DNA of 64,000 nt. It comes from an uncultured Pelagibacteraceae bacterium. GTDB taxonomy: Bacteria > Pseudomonadota > Alphaproteobacteria > Pelagibacterales > Pelagibacteraceae. A model generated the notes under the pieces. It was not told where the DNA came from, did no database searches, and saw only the letters and a program-made list of their open reading frames with translations. The DNA lies in assembly GCA_902569105.1 (NCBI GenBank), contig CACFTE010000001.1, positions 62,001 through 126,000 on the forward strand. Reading direction: 5' to 3'. Below, piece by piece: positions 1-8,523 of the stretch (position 1 is the first letter of the stretch; each line of letters opens with the position of its first letter). Made by a program: the position numbers and the translations under genes.

Positions 1-525
1 TATATTTTTATCTAAATTTTTTTCTATGTTTTTAGTATAATACTTAATAACTCTTTCGTAAGTATCTTTTAATGACTCAGTATCAGGCAATTTTTCCCTA
101 GGTATATCATTATAAGTTTCAATATTTAATGGATGATATGGATTATTTTTGCTTAATGGCTTAGGAGAAATATCCCAAGATCTTCTAAACTTAAAAATTT
201 TATCCTCACCATATTTTTTTTTCATATCATTCTTGTTTAATCCAGTAAGCTCACCATAATGTCTTTCATTAAGTTCCCAGGCTTTCAACATTTTTTCATT
301 TTTTACTCTTATAGTATTTAATATTAGCTTAAGAGTATTAAGAGCTCTTTTTTGATATGAGGAATAAAAATAACCAATTTCAATATTTAAATCTTTAATT
401 AATTCACCAGCTTTACATGCCTCTAATTTACCATTTGCTGTAAGATCTACATCTACCCATCCAGTAAATCTATTTTGCAAGTTCCATTCGCTTTGTCCAT
501 GTCTAACTAATATTAAATGACTCAT
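1..525 (-). CDS. gpmA: 2,3-bisphosphoglycerate-dependent phosphoglycerate mutase, N-terminal part
   Basis: Converts 3-phosphoglycerate to 2-phosphoglycerate in cytosolic glycolysis/gluconeogenesis. The gene reads leftward off the window edge, so only the first 175 residues are visible. They begin MSHLILVRHGQSEWN, with the phospho-acceptor histidine in the RHG motif at residues 8-10. The family block FTGWVDVDLT follows at 20-29, and the NERHYGELTGLNK block carries the catalytic glutamate further on. The second catalytic histidine of the family, near residue 184 in E. coli, lies outside the window. The start codon is the ATG at 523-525, directly before the RHG domain. It is divergent from the VanZ-like gene with only 26 bases between starts. 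Together with pgi in this window it shows that at least part of the hexose/triose pathway is kept. Confidence 0.93.
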   Translation of the reverse strand, partial: MSHLILVRHGQSEWNLQNRFTGWVDVDLTANGKLEACKAGELIKDLNIEIGYFYSSYQKRALNTLKLILNTIRVKNEKMLKAWELNERHYGELTGLNKNDMKKKYGEDKIFKFRRSWDISPKPLSKNNPYHPLNIETYNDIPREKLPDTESLKDTYERVIKYYTKNIEKNLDKNI

Positions 526-551
526 TGCTTATTTTTATTTATAAGATTTAT

Positions 552-920
552 ATGAAAATAACAAAAATTTTTTTTCATTTAATTAACTTGGCATTCTTAA
601 TATTATATCTTTATCCAGGAAGTATACTGGGTTTTTTATTATATGGTAATTTTAGTAAACAACCACAAGTTACTCCAGATTTTATTTTATCATCTAACCA
701 TGTTTATGCATTTATAGTTTTAACCTTATTTGGCCTAATTACACATAGAAATAAAAAAAATATAATTATTTATTTTATTTTTATATCTATCTTTTTAGAG
801 TTATTTCATCTACTTATCCCAAACAGGTCATTTCAATTTGGTGACTTATTTGGTAATATTATAGGAGTATTAATATCTTTTTTAATATTAAAAATTTATA
901 ATTATTTGGAGAAAAAATGA
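552..920 (+). CDS. VanZ-like small membrane protein
   Basis: A 122-residue hydrophobic protein with about four predicted membrane segments (roughly 7-29, 50-66, 71-90 and 95-115). The C-terminal half has the VanZ-like pattern of a glutamate in a helix, then IPNR, then D and N before a glycine-rich helix (ELFHLLIPNR, GDLFGNIIG). The biochemical role of this family is unknown; the name comes from a teicoplanin-resistance accessory protein, and no resistance role is implied here. An in-frame ATG at 525 would add nine residues, but starting at 552 puts the first hydrophobic helix right after a short basic N-terminus. Its stop overlaps the next start by 4 bases (ATGA), so the two are probably co-translated. 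Confidence 0.6.
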   Translation: MKITKIFFHLINLAFLILYLYPGSILGFLLYGNFSKQPQVTPDFILSSNHVYAFIVLTLFGLITHRNKKNIIIYFIFISIFLELFHLLIPNRSFQFGDLFGNIIGVLISFLILKIYNYLEKK

Positions 921-1225
921 GTTCGTTTGATGAAAGGGAAAAAGGCTTTGAAAAAAAATTTGCACACGATGAGGAACTGCAATTTAAAATAAGTGCTAGA
1001 AAAAATAAATATTTAGGAGAATGGGCTTCAAAAATACTAGGCTATAAGGACGAAAAAGAAAAAGAGTATATCCAATCTGTTATAAAGGCTGACTTTGCAG
1101 AAGTAGGTGATAACGATGTTTTTAGAAAATTGAAAGAGGATTTAAAAGATCATAATATTTCTGATGAAGAGATAAGGAAAAATATGGATGAGCTTAATGA
1201 AAAAGCAAAGTCTGATTTTAAGTAG
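917..1225 (+). CDS. F1Fo-ATPase zeta inhibitor subunit (DUF1476 family)
   Basis: A 102-residue soluble helical protein matching the DUF1476/zeta family over its whole length: MSSFDEREKGFEKKFAHDEE at the N-terminus, then a conserved R-N-K-Y-LGEWA segment around residues 28-37. In Paracoccus and other alphaproteobacteria zeta inserts its N-terminus into F1 and blocks ATP hydrolysis, so it acts as a one-way ratchet. Assignment is by sequence pattern; function here is inferred from family knowledge. It overlaps the upstream VanZ-like gene by 4 bases and the downstream nuclease-like gene by about 29 bases, in a four-gene rightward run. No ATP synthase structural gene is in the window. Confidence 0.85.
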   Translation: MSSFDEREKGFEKKFAHDEELQFKISARKNKYLGEWASKILGYKDEKEKEYIQSVIKADFAEVGDNDVFRKLKEDLKDHNISDEEIRKNMDELNEKAKSDFK

Positions 1226-1718
1226 TTTTGTAATTATAATTTTATTTTTTATTCCATATTCTTATAGTAATGAAAAAAATGTAATTAAAGGTAAAGCTGT
1301 TGTGCTGGATGGTGATACAATAAAGATAAAAGGAGAAAAAATTCGCTTTAGTGGAATTGATGCACCAGAAAGTTATTTTAGAGGTAAAAAACAAACTTGT
1401 ATTGAAGAAAATAAAAAAGTTTTTTGTGGTCAAATATCTAAAGAAAAATTGATAGAAAAAATTGGAAATAATTCTCTGAATTGTAAAATAGAAAAAAATA
1501 AAGACAAATATAAAAGATCAGTAGGTGAGTGTTTTATAAAAGAGGAAAGTCTCTCTATTTTTATGGTAAGAAATGGTTATGCTTTTGATTGGCCTTTTTA
1601 TTCAAAAGGGAAATTTGCCGATGATCAAGAATATGCGAAGAAAAATAAATTAGGCATTTGGAATATGAAATTTGAATATCCATGGATATGGAAAAAAAAA
1701 ATTAGAGAAATTAAATGA
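1197..1718 (+). CDS. Secreted thermonuclease (SNase)-like protein
   Basis: A 173-residue protein with a signal peptide of about 24 residues, then one staphylococcal-nuclease fold domain. Catalytic landmarks are visible: VLDGDTIKI (37-44), R50, then GIDAPE with D55 and E58, and R107 in a KYKRSVGEC segment. These correspond to the calcium-binding acidic residues and the two arginines of micrococcal nuclease, although the threonine after the second Asp is alanine. Four cysteines after the signal peptide could form disulphides in the periplasm. An upstream in-frame ATG at 1188 adds only three residues. The start lies inside the zeta gene and the end overlaps the next gene by 4 bases. Probably a periplasmic nuclease-like protein; substrate unknown. 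Confidence 0.75.
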   Translation: MKKQSLILSSFVIIILFFIPYSYSNEKNVIKGKAVVLDGDTIKIKGEKIRFSGIDAPESYFRGKKQTCIEENKKVFCGQISKEKLIEKIGNNSLNCKIEKNKDKYKRSVGECFIKEESLSIFMVRNGYAFDWPFYSKGKFADDQEYAKKNKLGIWNMKFEYPWIWKKKIREIK

Positions 1719-2302
1719 AACAATTAATTTTGATTGTTTTTTTTTTAATCTCAGCCTGTTCATCTATTCCAAAAAATACAGCTGATGGATGTTCTATATT
1801 TTCAGAGAGATATCTTTGGTATAAACATGCAAAAAAAACTGAGAGAAAATGGGGCACACCTATTAGCTTACAGTTAGCAATTATTAAAATGGAGTCTGAT
1901 TTTGATTGGTTAGCAAAGCCTCCACGTAATAAGCTTTTTAAAGTAATCCCGTATAAAAGAAAATCAAGCTCTTTAGGTTATTCTCAGGCAGTGAAGGGCA
2001 CATGGGAACAATATAAAAATGAAACAAATAATCCGATAGCTACTAGAGTAAGATTTAAGGATAGTGTTGATTTTATTGGGTGGTATACAACTAAAACAGA
2101 AAAAATATTAAAAATTTCTAAAAAAGATTCTTTTAGGCAGTATATTGCTTACCATGAGGGCTGGGGAAATTATAAAAATTACAAAAATAATACAAAAGTT
2201 ATTTCTCTTGCAAAAAGGGTAGAATTACAAGCTAAGAAATACAGAAAGCAACTCACTGATTGTAAAAAAAGACTTAATAGAAATAAGTATATAATTTTTT
2301 AA
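1715..2302 (+). CDS. Lipoprotein with lytic-transglycosylase (SLT)-like domain
   Basis: A 195-residue putative outer-membrane lipoprotein: signal peptide ending in the lipobox ISAC with the lipidated cysteine at residue 15. The body has the signature order of a transglycosylase SLT fold: a helix ending in MES with the probable catalytic E60, then SLGYSQ near residue 88, and a YHEGWGNY block near 147. Such enzymes cleave the MurNAc-GlcNAc bond of peptidoglycan. The sequence is short for the family and ends in a basic helix. It is the last gene of the rightward VanZ-zeta-nuclease run and ends tail to tail with the RND pump gene, overlapping it by 4 bases, so there is no room for a separate terminator. 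Confidence 0.7.
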   Translation: MKQLILIVFFLISACSSIPKNTADGCSIFSERYLWYKHAKKTERKWGTPISLQLAIIKMESDFDWLAKPPRNKLFKVIPYKRKSSSLGYSQAVKGTWEQYKNETNNPIATRVRFKDSVDFIGWYTTKTEKILKISKKDSFRQYIAYHEGWGNYKNYKNNTKVISLAKRVELQAKKYRKQLTDCKKRLNRNKYIIF

Positions 2303-5300
2303 CGAAGTTCTTTTTTAAGCTCAATATCAACGGCATCTATTCTTTTTGTATTTTTAGCTAAAGCTAAGTACATTGTTGGCGTAACATATAGAGTAAAAAA
2401 TGTTGAAATAATCATCCCACCAAGAATTGTTGATCCGACAGCTAGCCTTGATCCTTCACCTGCGCCTGGTCCAAAATTACCAATTACAAGAGGCAACATA
2501 GCGATCATTGTACTTAATGATGTCATTATAATTGGTCTAAATCTAATATTGCAAGCCTCTTTAATTGCACTTTCAATATTTTTGCCTGTAGTTCTAATTT
2601 GATTTGCGTAATCAACAATTAAAATACTATTTTTGGTGGATATACCAATCAAAATTATAAGAGCTATTTGAGAAAATATATTTATTGAACTATTTAAGAA
2701 TAAAATAAAAATTAATCCACCCAATATTGCTAATGGAACTGTTAAAACTATAATAAACGGGTGAACAAAAGAATTAAAAGTTGCTGCCATTACCAAATAA
2801 GCGGTTAATAGCGCTAAAGCAAAAATAACAAATAGTTCATTACTAGTTTCTTTAACTTCTTCAGATTTTCCTTTCCAAGTGATTTGATTTTTTGGAGCAA
2901 CTTCTGCCATTACATTTTCCAAATATTTAATAGCTTCAGGTAACGAATAATTTTCAGCAATATTTGCAGATATAGTCACTGCTCTCTGTCTGTTATATCT
3001 AGAAAGCTCTTTTGCCGTTCCTTCTTCTTTAAAATTAACTAGGTTTACCAACGAAACTAATTTTCCATTAGTCTCAGATCTTACAAATATTTTAGATATT
3101 CCCTCTTTATTTCTTCTATCTGACAAATATTGCTGGAGTATTATTGGGTACTCTTTTCCAAGCTTATTAAAAGTTGTAACTCTTTTTCCTCCGTATAAAG
3201 TTTCAAGGGTTCTACCGATTGATTCTGCAGACACTCCAAGATCCTTTGCTTTATTTTTATTTATTATAAGTTTTACCTCAGGTTTATTTCTAGAGTAATC
3301 AGACTCAATTCTTGACAAGTTTGAATTTATTCTCAACTTTCCAATCACTTCTTTTTGTATTGTTTCTAGTTCTTCGTAAGTAGTTCCATAAATCACCATC
3401 TGAACTGGTTTATTATAACTTGAAACCCTGATTGATTGTGGAGAAATTGGAAATGCAACTGCTTGTGGGACAGTTACTATTTTTCCAATTGCTTGCCTCA
3501 TCACTGTTTGAGAGTCTTCATCTCTATTTTTCCAATGATCTAGAAGTGCAATAATTATAAAACTATTATATGAGTTTGCGGAACTTCCAAATCCAGGTAC
3601 CCTCATTATAAATCTTTGATATGGGCTGTCTTCAGCTTGTAAAAGTGGGATTAATCTCTGTTCAATAATTTGAGCTTTTTCCTCAGTATATTCAAACGAA
3701 CTACCTTCATCAGTAAATCCAATTATTAAATATGCTCCTCTATCTTCCATAGGTAATAATTCTTTTTTTGAAAAATTGAAAAGCAAAACTGATGAAACAA
3801 TAACGAACACTATAAAAAAAGTTATAGTTTTGGTTTTATTTAAAGTTATAGACAAGGTTTCTTGATAAAATTTTGAAAAATTTAAAAACCAGCTTTCAAA
3901 TTTTTTAATTACAAAATTTTTATTAGTTTTCTTAGTTAAGAATTTACTTCCAAGCATTGGTGAGAGAGTTAAGGCAACGAATGATGATACAACTATTGAA
4001 AAAGAGAGAGCTATAGCTGTTTCTCTAAACAAAGTACCAGAAATTCCTTCTATGAAGATTAACGGTAAAAATACTGCTATCAAAATTAAAGTTGTGGCTA
4101 TAATTGCAAATGTGATTTGTTTAGATCCATTATATGCCGCGGCTAAAGGTGTTTCCCCATTTTCTATTCTTCTATAAATTGCATCTGTCATTATGACAGA
4201 GTCGTCAGTAATTATTCCTATTGCAAGTATAAAACTTAAAAGAACAAATATATTGATAGAAAGGCCAAAAATATAAATTCCCAAAAATGATGCAATTAAA
4301 CTTACAGGCAGAGCTATTGCAGGTACAATTACAGCCTTTAAATTTCCTAGGAATAAATAAATAATTAATACTACTAATACGAAAGCAATCATTAATGTCT
4401 TATAGACTTCATTAATTGCTGCTCCTACATAAGTTGCTCTATTAAATGCTATTTCAAGATCTAAACCATCAGGAAGAGTTTTTTTAACTTCATTAATTTT
4501 TTTTTTTATTTCTTTCGAGAGTTCTACAGTAGATGCCCCACTCTTTGCATATATTCCTATACCTACTGTTTTTAAATCTAATTGGTCTTTCCTCTGTGCT
4601 TTAAACAAAGTTTTTTCTGATACAGGTCCAAACTCGATATTTGCAACGTCTGAGAGTAAAATTGTTCGTTTGTTAGTTTTTTTTATCGGTAATTGTTTAA
4701 TTGTTTCAATGCTGTTATAGGATTTATCCAAATTAAGAGTAAGATCAATATTATCAGCTTCTAAAGTACCAGCTGGAAGTCTGATATTTTCTCCCCTGAG
4801 TGCTTTCTCTACTTCTTGAACAGTTAAATCATTGGCTGCCAGTTTGACTGGATCTATCCAAACTCTAATGCTTAATTCTCTAAGACCTCCCACTAATATT
4901 CTTCCAACATTTTTTACACTTGAAAATGCATCTATCAAATATCTGTCTGCATAATCTCCCAGTTCTAAATCACTCCAAGTCGGAGATGACAACGCAAGCC
5001 ACATGGTCGTTGTAAATCCTGCCGCTCTTTTTAAAATTTGTGGTGGATCAGACTCGCTTGGTAGATTATCCACAACTCTTGCTACTCTCTCTCTTATATC
5101 GTTAGCTGCGTTATCTAGATCAATACTTGTGTCAAATTCAATATTAATAGTACTTCTTCCATTTTCAGATTTTGAGTCAATATTTTTAATTCCCTCTGCT
5201 CCACCAATTACATCTTCAATCACTTGAGTTACCTCTTGATCAACTATTGGCGCAGCTGCTGATGAATAATCCACTTGAACTTGGACTACTGGCGGCTGTA

Positions 5301-5421
5301 TACCAGCAGGCAATTCTCTTACTGGAAGTTTCCAAAAAACAAAAATACCGAAAGTAATCAGAATTAAAGACATTACCCAAGAAACAACTGGTCTTCTAAT
5401 ACTAATGTCTGTTATGAACAT
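2299..5421 (-). CDS. RND-family efflux transporter permease subunit
   Basis: A 1040-residue inner-membrane proton antiporter of the AcrB/MdtB superfamily. The N-terminus (MFITDISIRRPVVSWVMS) is typical of HAE-type pumps. Two large periplasmic loops follow membrane segments 1 and 7. Segment 4 carries the paired aspartates of the proton relay (IGIITDDSVIM, around residue 400), and segment 10 carries the matching lysine in STKNSILIVDYANQ. Length is normal for the family. It follows its adaptor by 4 bases in the msrA-sseA-adaptor-pump operon. No TolC-type outer-membrane factor is in the window, so a channel encoded elsewhere would be needed for export across the outer membrane. Substrate cannot be read from sequence. 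Confidence 0.92.
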   Translation of the reverse strand: MFITDISIRRPVVSWVMSLILITFGIFVFWKLPVRELPAGIQPPVVQVQVDYSSAAAPIVDQEVTQVIEDVIGGAEGIKNIDSKSENGRSTINIEFDTSIDLDNAANDIRERVARVVDNLPSESDPPQILKRAAGFTTTMWLALSSPTWSDLELGDYADRYLIDAFSSVKNVGRILVGGLRELSIRVWIDPVKLAANDLTVQEVEKALRGENIRLPAGTLEADNIDLTLNLDKSYNSIETIKQLPIKKTNKRTILLSDVANIEFGPVSEKTLFKAQRKDQLDLKTVGIGIYAKSGASTVELSKEIKKKINEVKKTLPDGLDLEIAFNRATYVGAAINEVYKTLMIAFVLVVLIIYLFLGNLKAVIVPAIALPVSLIASFLGIYIFGLSINIFVLLSFILAIGIITDDSVIMTDAIYRRIENGETPLAAAYNGSKQITFAIIATTLILIAVFLPLIFIEGISGTLFRETAIALSFSIVVSSFVALTLSPMLGSKFLTKKTNKNFVIKKFESWFLNFSKFYQETLSITLNKTKTITFFIVFVIVSSVLLFNFSKKELLPMEDRGAYLIIGFTDEGSSFEYTEEKAQIIEQRLIPLLQAEDSPYQRFIMRVPGFGSSANSYNSFIIIALLDHWKNRDEDSQTVMRQAIGKIVTVPQAVAFPISPQSIRVSSYNKPVQMVIYGTTYEELETIQKEVIGKLRINSNLSRIESDYSRNKPEVKLIINKNKAKDLGVSAESIGRTLETLYGGKRVTTFNKLGKEYPIILQQYLSDRRNKEGISKIFVRSETNGKLVSLVNLVNFKEEGTAKELSRYNRQRAVTISANIAENYSLPEAIKYLENVMAEVAPKNQITWKGKSEEVKETSNELFVIFALALLTAYLVMAATFNSFVHPFIIVLTVPLAILGGLIFILFLNSSINIFSQIALIILIGISTKNSILIVDYANQIRTTGKNIESAIKEACNIRFRPIIMTSLSTMIAMLPLVIGNFGPGAGEGSRLAVGSTILGGMIISTFFTLYVTPTMYLALAKNTKRIDAVDIELKKELR

Positions 5422-5425
5422 TTAA

Positions 5426-6343
5426 TTATTTCTTATCTTCTTTTTTCTTCCAACTAGATTGATTTTTTTCTTCCCCATCTTTTATAGGATTTATTTTTGC
5501 TCTTGGGTATACTTTTTTCAATCCTTCAGCAATTATTACATCACCTTTGTTGAGTCCTGACAAGATTTCAATTTTACCTTCACTACGATTACCAATTTCA
5601 ACTTCTATTTTATTAGCTATATTTTCTGGGGACACCCTATAAACAAATGCCTTTTCACCCTCCATTATTATGCTTGTATCTGGTACACCTAAAGAATTTC
5701 TCATATTAAACATAATACTTACCTCTAAAAGAGAGCCAGAAATTAATTCTAACTCTGAATTATCAATTTTTATTCTTGTAAGTAAACTTCTTGTATCTGC
5801 ATTAATTCTACTTGAAATAAAATCAATCTCACCGTTAAAGATTTTATTTTTAAAACTAGATACTTTTGCTTCTATAGGTAAACCTTTCTTAAGAACTGAA
5901 GAATAATTTTCAGGGATTTTAATATCAGAGTAAATTACTTTGGTATCATCTAGTGTAATAATAATCGTTTTATCTGAAACGAATATATCTTCAGTTAATC
6001 CAGTATACCCTACAACTCCACTGAATGGAGCAATGATATTTCCACTCTTAAGTTTAACTATTACTTCACCCTTTTTAACATATTTATTTAGTTCTAATTC
6101 ATCTAATATATCATCTTTTTTAATTCTAAATGAATCATTTCTATTTGAAACGGCTGTTCCAAAAGTTTCAATTTTTTCAAAAAAATTATTTTCAACTACT
6201 TCTGTCACTATAATCCCAGGAGGAGGCCTCTTCCCAAACTTTTGTTTAAAATGATTTCCAATCATTGTTCTAGCAATAATTACTGAAGCTATTATAAGAA
6301 AAAAAATAATTATTATTGATAATATTTTTGTTGATCTTTTCAT
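5426..6343 (-). CDS. RND efflux periplasmic adaptor lacking an alpha-hairpin
   Basis: A 305-residue membrane-fusion protein with an N-terminal anchor (about 7-27) and a periplasmic body. The two halves of the lipoyl (barrel-sandwich) domain are joined directly: YVKKGEVIVKLKSG runs straight into NIIAPFSGVVGYTG (about residues 89-116). The coiled-coil hairpin of 50 or more residues, which normally sits there and contacts the outer-membrane channel, is missing. The beta-barrel and membrane-proximal domains follow (GSLLEVSIMF; a GLNKGDVIIAEGL block near 264). The tail is lysine-rich. It overlaps sseA by 4 bases and precedes the pump gene by 4 bases. Hairpin-less adaptors are known in spirochaetes, so the protein need not be broken. 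Confidence 0.85.
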   Translation of the reverse strand: MKRSTKILSIIIIFFLIIASVIIARTMIGNHFKQKFGKRPPPGIIVTEVVENNFFEKIETFGTAVSNRNDSFRIKKDDILDELELNKYVKKGEVIVKLKSGNIIAPFSGVVGYTGLTEDIFVSDKTIIITLDDTKVIYSDIKIPENYSSVLKKGLPIEAKVSSFKNKIFNGEIDFISSRINADTRSLLTRIKIDNSELELISGSLLEVSIMFNMRNSLGVPDTSIIMEGEKAFVYRVSPENIANKIEVEIGNRSEGKIEILSGLNKGDVIIAEGLKKVYPRAKINPIKDGEEKNQSSWKKKEDKK

Positions 6344-7158
6344 TTAACTAGTCCGTATTCACTCCATGAACCATCATAGATGGTAGGAGTATATTTATTA
6401 TTTATCAAGGAATATGCAAGCGCTAAAACTGAGGCAGTAACACCTGAACCACAGCTGAAAACTATATTATTATCCTGTGTATTTATAACTTTTTTAAAGA
6501 TTTGATTTAGTTCGTCTGTATTTTTAAAGGTGTTATTATTTTTATTTATAATTTGGGTAAATGGCAAGCAACTGGAACCTTCTATAGAGCCACTTTTTAG
6601 ATTTGGTCTAATCTCAGAAACAATCCCTTTAAATCGATCATAACTTCTTGCGTCAATTATTTGAAATTTTTTAATTTTTATATTTTTATCAATTTCAATT
6701 TTTGATTTAACCATCTTTTTATTTTCTATAGCACTATAATTACTTTTTTTAATTATGGTTTTATCTTTAACAGTAGGCTTCCCTTCTTGTTTCCATTTTT
6801 TAAGTCCACCATCTAATATAGAAACTAATGAAGGGTCATGACCAAAATATCTGAAAGTATACCAACATCTACACGAACTAATTACATCTGAGTTATCGTA
6901 TATAATTATATTGTCTTTATTTGATATACCTAAATTAGAAACTATATCCTCCCACTTTTTGGCAGAAGGCAACATATGAGGCAAGTCTGTTTCTTGACTT
7001 GAATTTTTATCTATATCAAAAAAAATTGAATTTATAATATGCTCATTCAAATATTCTTTAAGCGAATCTCTTTTTTGAGCAGGCAAGTGCCAAGAACTAT
7101 CAATTATTTTAACTTTATCTAGGTTATAAATTAACCAATCTGTAGTAACTATAGACAT
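6340..7158 (-). CDS. sseA: 3-mercaptopyruvate/thiosulfate sulfurtransferase
   Basis: A 272-residue protein with two rhodanese domains. The catalytic C-terminal domain has the CGSGVTA loop with the active cysteine at about residue 236. This loop is typical of mercaptopyruvate sulfurtransferases (SseA) rather than thiosulfate-preferring rhodaneses. The N-terminal half has the inactive-domain landmarks (IDSSWHLP; NIIIYDNSD; YFGHDPSLVSILDGG). It transfers sulfur from mercaptopyruvate to cyanide or other thiophiles and takes part in cysteine breakdown. It overlaps msrA by 1 base upstream and the adaptor gene by 4 bases downstream, giving a sulfur/oxidative-stress and efflux operon. Confidence 0.88.
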   Translation of the reverse strand: MSIVTTDWLIYNLDKVKIIDSSWHLPAQKRDSLKEYLNEHIINSIFFDIDKNSSQETDLPHMLPSAKKWEDIVSNLGISNKDNIIIYDNSDVISSCRCWYTFRYFGHDPSLVSILDGGLKKWKQEGKPTVKDKTIIKKSNYSAIENKKMVKSKIEIDKNIKIKKFQIIDARSYDRFKGIVSEIRPNLKSGSIEGSSCLPFTQIINKNNNTFKNTDELNQIFKKVINTQDNNIVFSCGSGVTASVLALAYSLINNKYTPTIYDGSWSEYGLVK

Positions 7159-7607
7159 TAAAATCTATTTTTTTCAAAATATTTCTGATGATATTCTTCA
7201 GCTTTAGAATAATTTTTAATTTTTGAAACCTTTGTAGTAATTTTTGATTTAAATTTATGATTTAATTTTTCTATTATACTTAAGGAAATATTTTTTTGTT
7301 CATCGCTATTATAAAATATTTCACTTCTATATTGCGTACCAATATCTGGACCTTGTCTATTTAACGTTGTTGGATCATGAAAATCAAAAAAATATTTAAT
7401 TATTTGATCATAACTAATCATTTTAGGATCGTATGTTAATCTAACAACTTCTGCATGTTCTGTTTCTCCTGTACAAACTTCTTTATAAGTTGCATTTGGC
7501 ATTATGCCTCCACAATATCCTACTTCTGTTTCAACAATACCTTCTATTTTACTAAATTTTTTTTCTGGACCCCAAAAACAACCTAATGCTAAAATAGCTA
7601 TTTCCAT
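7158..7607 (-). CDS. msrA: Peptide-methionine (S)-S-oxide reductase MsrA
   Basis: A 149-residue cytosolic repair enzyme that reduces S-methionine sulfoxide in proteins or free methionine. The GCFWG active-site motif is at residues 9-13 with the nucleophile C10. The family blocks EVGYCGG, TGETEHAEVV, FFDFHDPTTLNRQGPDIGTQY and AEEYHQKY are all present in order. It is shorter than the about 210-residue E. coli enzyme, lacking the N-terminal extension, and has no cysteine near the C-terminus, so the resolving cysteine may be one of the two around residues 30-50. First gene of the leftward operon, 34 bases from the divergent DMT transporter start. Confidence 0.95.
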   Translation of the reverse strand: MEIAILALGCFWGPEKKFSKIEGIVETEVGYCGGIMPNATYKEVCTGETEHAEVVRLTYDPKMISYDQIIKYFFDFHDPTTLNRQGPDIGTQYRSEIFYNSDEQKNISLSIIEKLNHKFKSKITTKVSKIKNYSKAEEYHQKYFEKNRF

Positions 7608-7641
7608 TGATTATTCCTCATTTTTAATTAAAGATAATCTT

Positions 7642-8523
7642 ATGCTTTCCAAAAATCAATTAGGTTTTTTTTACATGTTCATATCTGTATGTGCATTCTC
7701 TTTAATGGATGTTATTGTTAAGTGGTCAGATGACTACCCAGTGGGACAAGTTTTATTTTTCAGAGGGTTTTGTGGCATGATTCCTATATTGTTTCTTATT
7801 CCAAAAGACAGATTTATAGATTTTTATAAAACTGAAAGACCTTTTCTACATTTAAAGAGATGTATTGCAGGTTTAATTGCTTTAATTTCTATATTTGTTG
7901 CATTGAGGAATCTTCCATTAGCAACAGTTGTAAGTATTACTTTTGCTGCACCAATTTTTACTACAATTTTTTCAATATTTTTATTAAATGAAAAAGTACG
8001 GTTATATAGATGGTTAGCTGTCTTAGTAGGATTTATAGGAGTTATAGTTATTTCTGAGCCAGGACTTACTTCATTAAATATTTATTACTTATATCCGATA
8101 ATTTTTTGTTTGGGTTTATCTTATGTTGCCATAACGATTAGAAAGCTGTCCACAACTGAACCTGTGTGGTTAATTGGTTTTTTCTTTTCTTTTTCAATAA
8201 TGATTTTGAGTTTTTTAACTTTTTATCAAGGGTGGAAAATGCCAAGCCTCATTGATCTATCACTTTTATCTATGATTGGAATTCTTGGAGGTTTAGCAAA
8301 TTTATGGTTAACCCAATCTTATAAATTCTCTGAGGTTAGTCTAGTAACTCCATTAAAATATTTAGCCTTAGTATTCGCAATAATTTTCGGATATTTCATA
8401 TGGAATGAAATCCCAACAATAAAAACATTAATAGGTGCTTTTTTAGTTATTACCTCATCATTTATAATTTTTAGAAGGGAAATGTATCTTAAAAAACAAG
8501 TTTCTATTTCAAGACATGAGTAA
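7642..8523 (+). CDS. EamA/DMT-family transporter
   Basis: A 293-residue inner-membrane protein with ten predicted helices in two EamA repeats, the usual size for the drug/metabolite transporter superfamily. The first repeat starts FYMFISVCAFSLMDVIVKW; the second covers roughly residues 150-285 and includes a GGLANLWLTQSY segment and the P-L-K-Y motif before the last helices. The open frame runs upstream to 7504, but that part lies antisense inside msrA and is not membrane-like; the ATG at 7642 starts right before the first helix. Members export amino acids or other metabolites; the substrate cannot be read here. The stop overlaps the glycosylase gene by 8 bases. Confidence 0.85.
   Translation: MLSKNQLGFFYMFISVCAFSLMDVIVKWSDDYPVGQVLFFRGFCGMIPILFLIPKDRFIDFYKTERPFLHLKRCIAGLIALISIFVALRNLPLATVVSITFAAPIFTTIFSIFLLNEKVRLYRWLAVLVGFIGVIVISEPGLTSLNIYYLYPIIFCLGLSYVAITIRKLSTTEPVWLIGFFFSFSIMILSFLTFYQGWKMPSLIDLSLLSMIGILGGLANLWLTQSYKFSEVSLVTPLKYLALVFAIIFGYFIWNEIPTIKTLIGAFLVITSSFIIFRREMYLKKQVSISRHE

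Noticed and set aside
5003-5227. Open frames antisense to the RND pump and adaptor genes (including 5670-5906 and 5940-6254)
   Set aside because: They mirror the codon pattern of strongly supported minus-strand genes, with no ribosome sites or family marks.
7504-7641. Upstream extension of the DMT transporter frame
   Set aside because: It lies antisense within msrA and is not membrane-like; ATG 7642 precedes the first helix.
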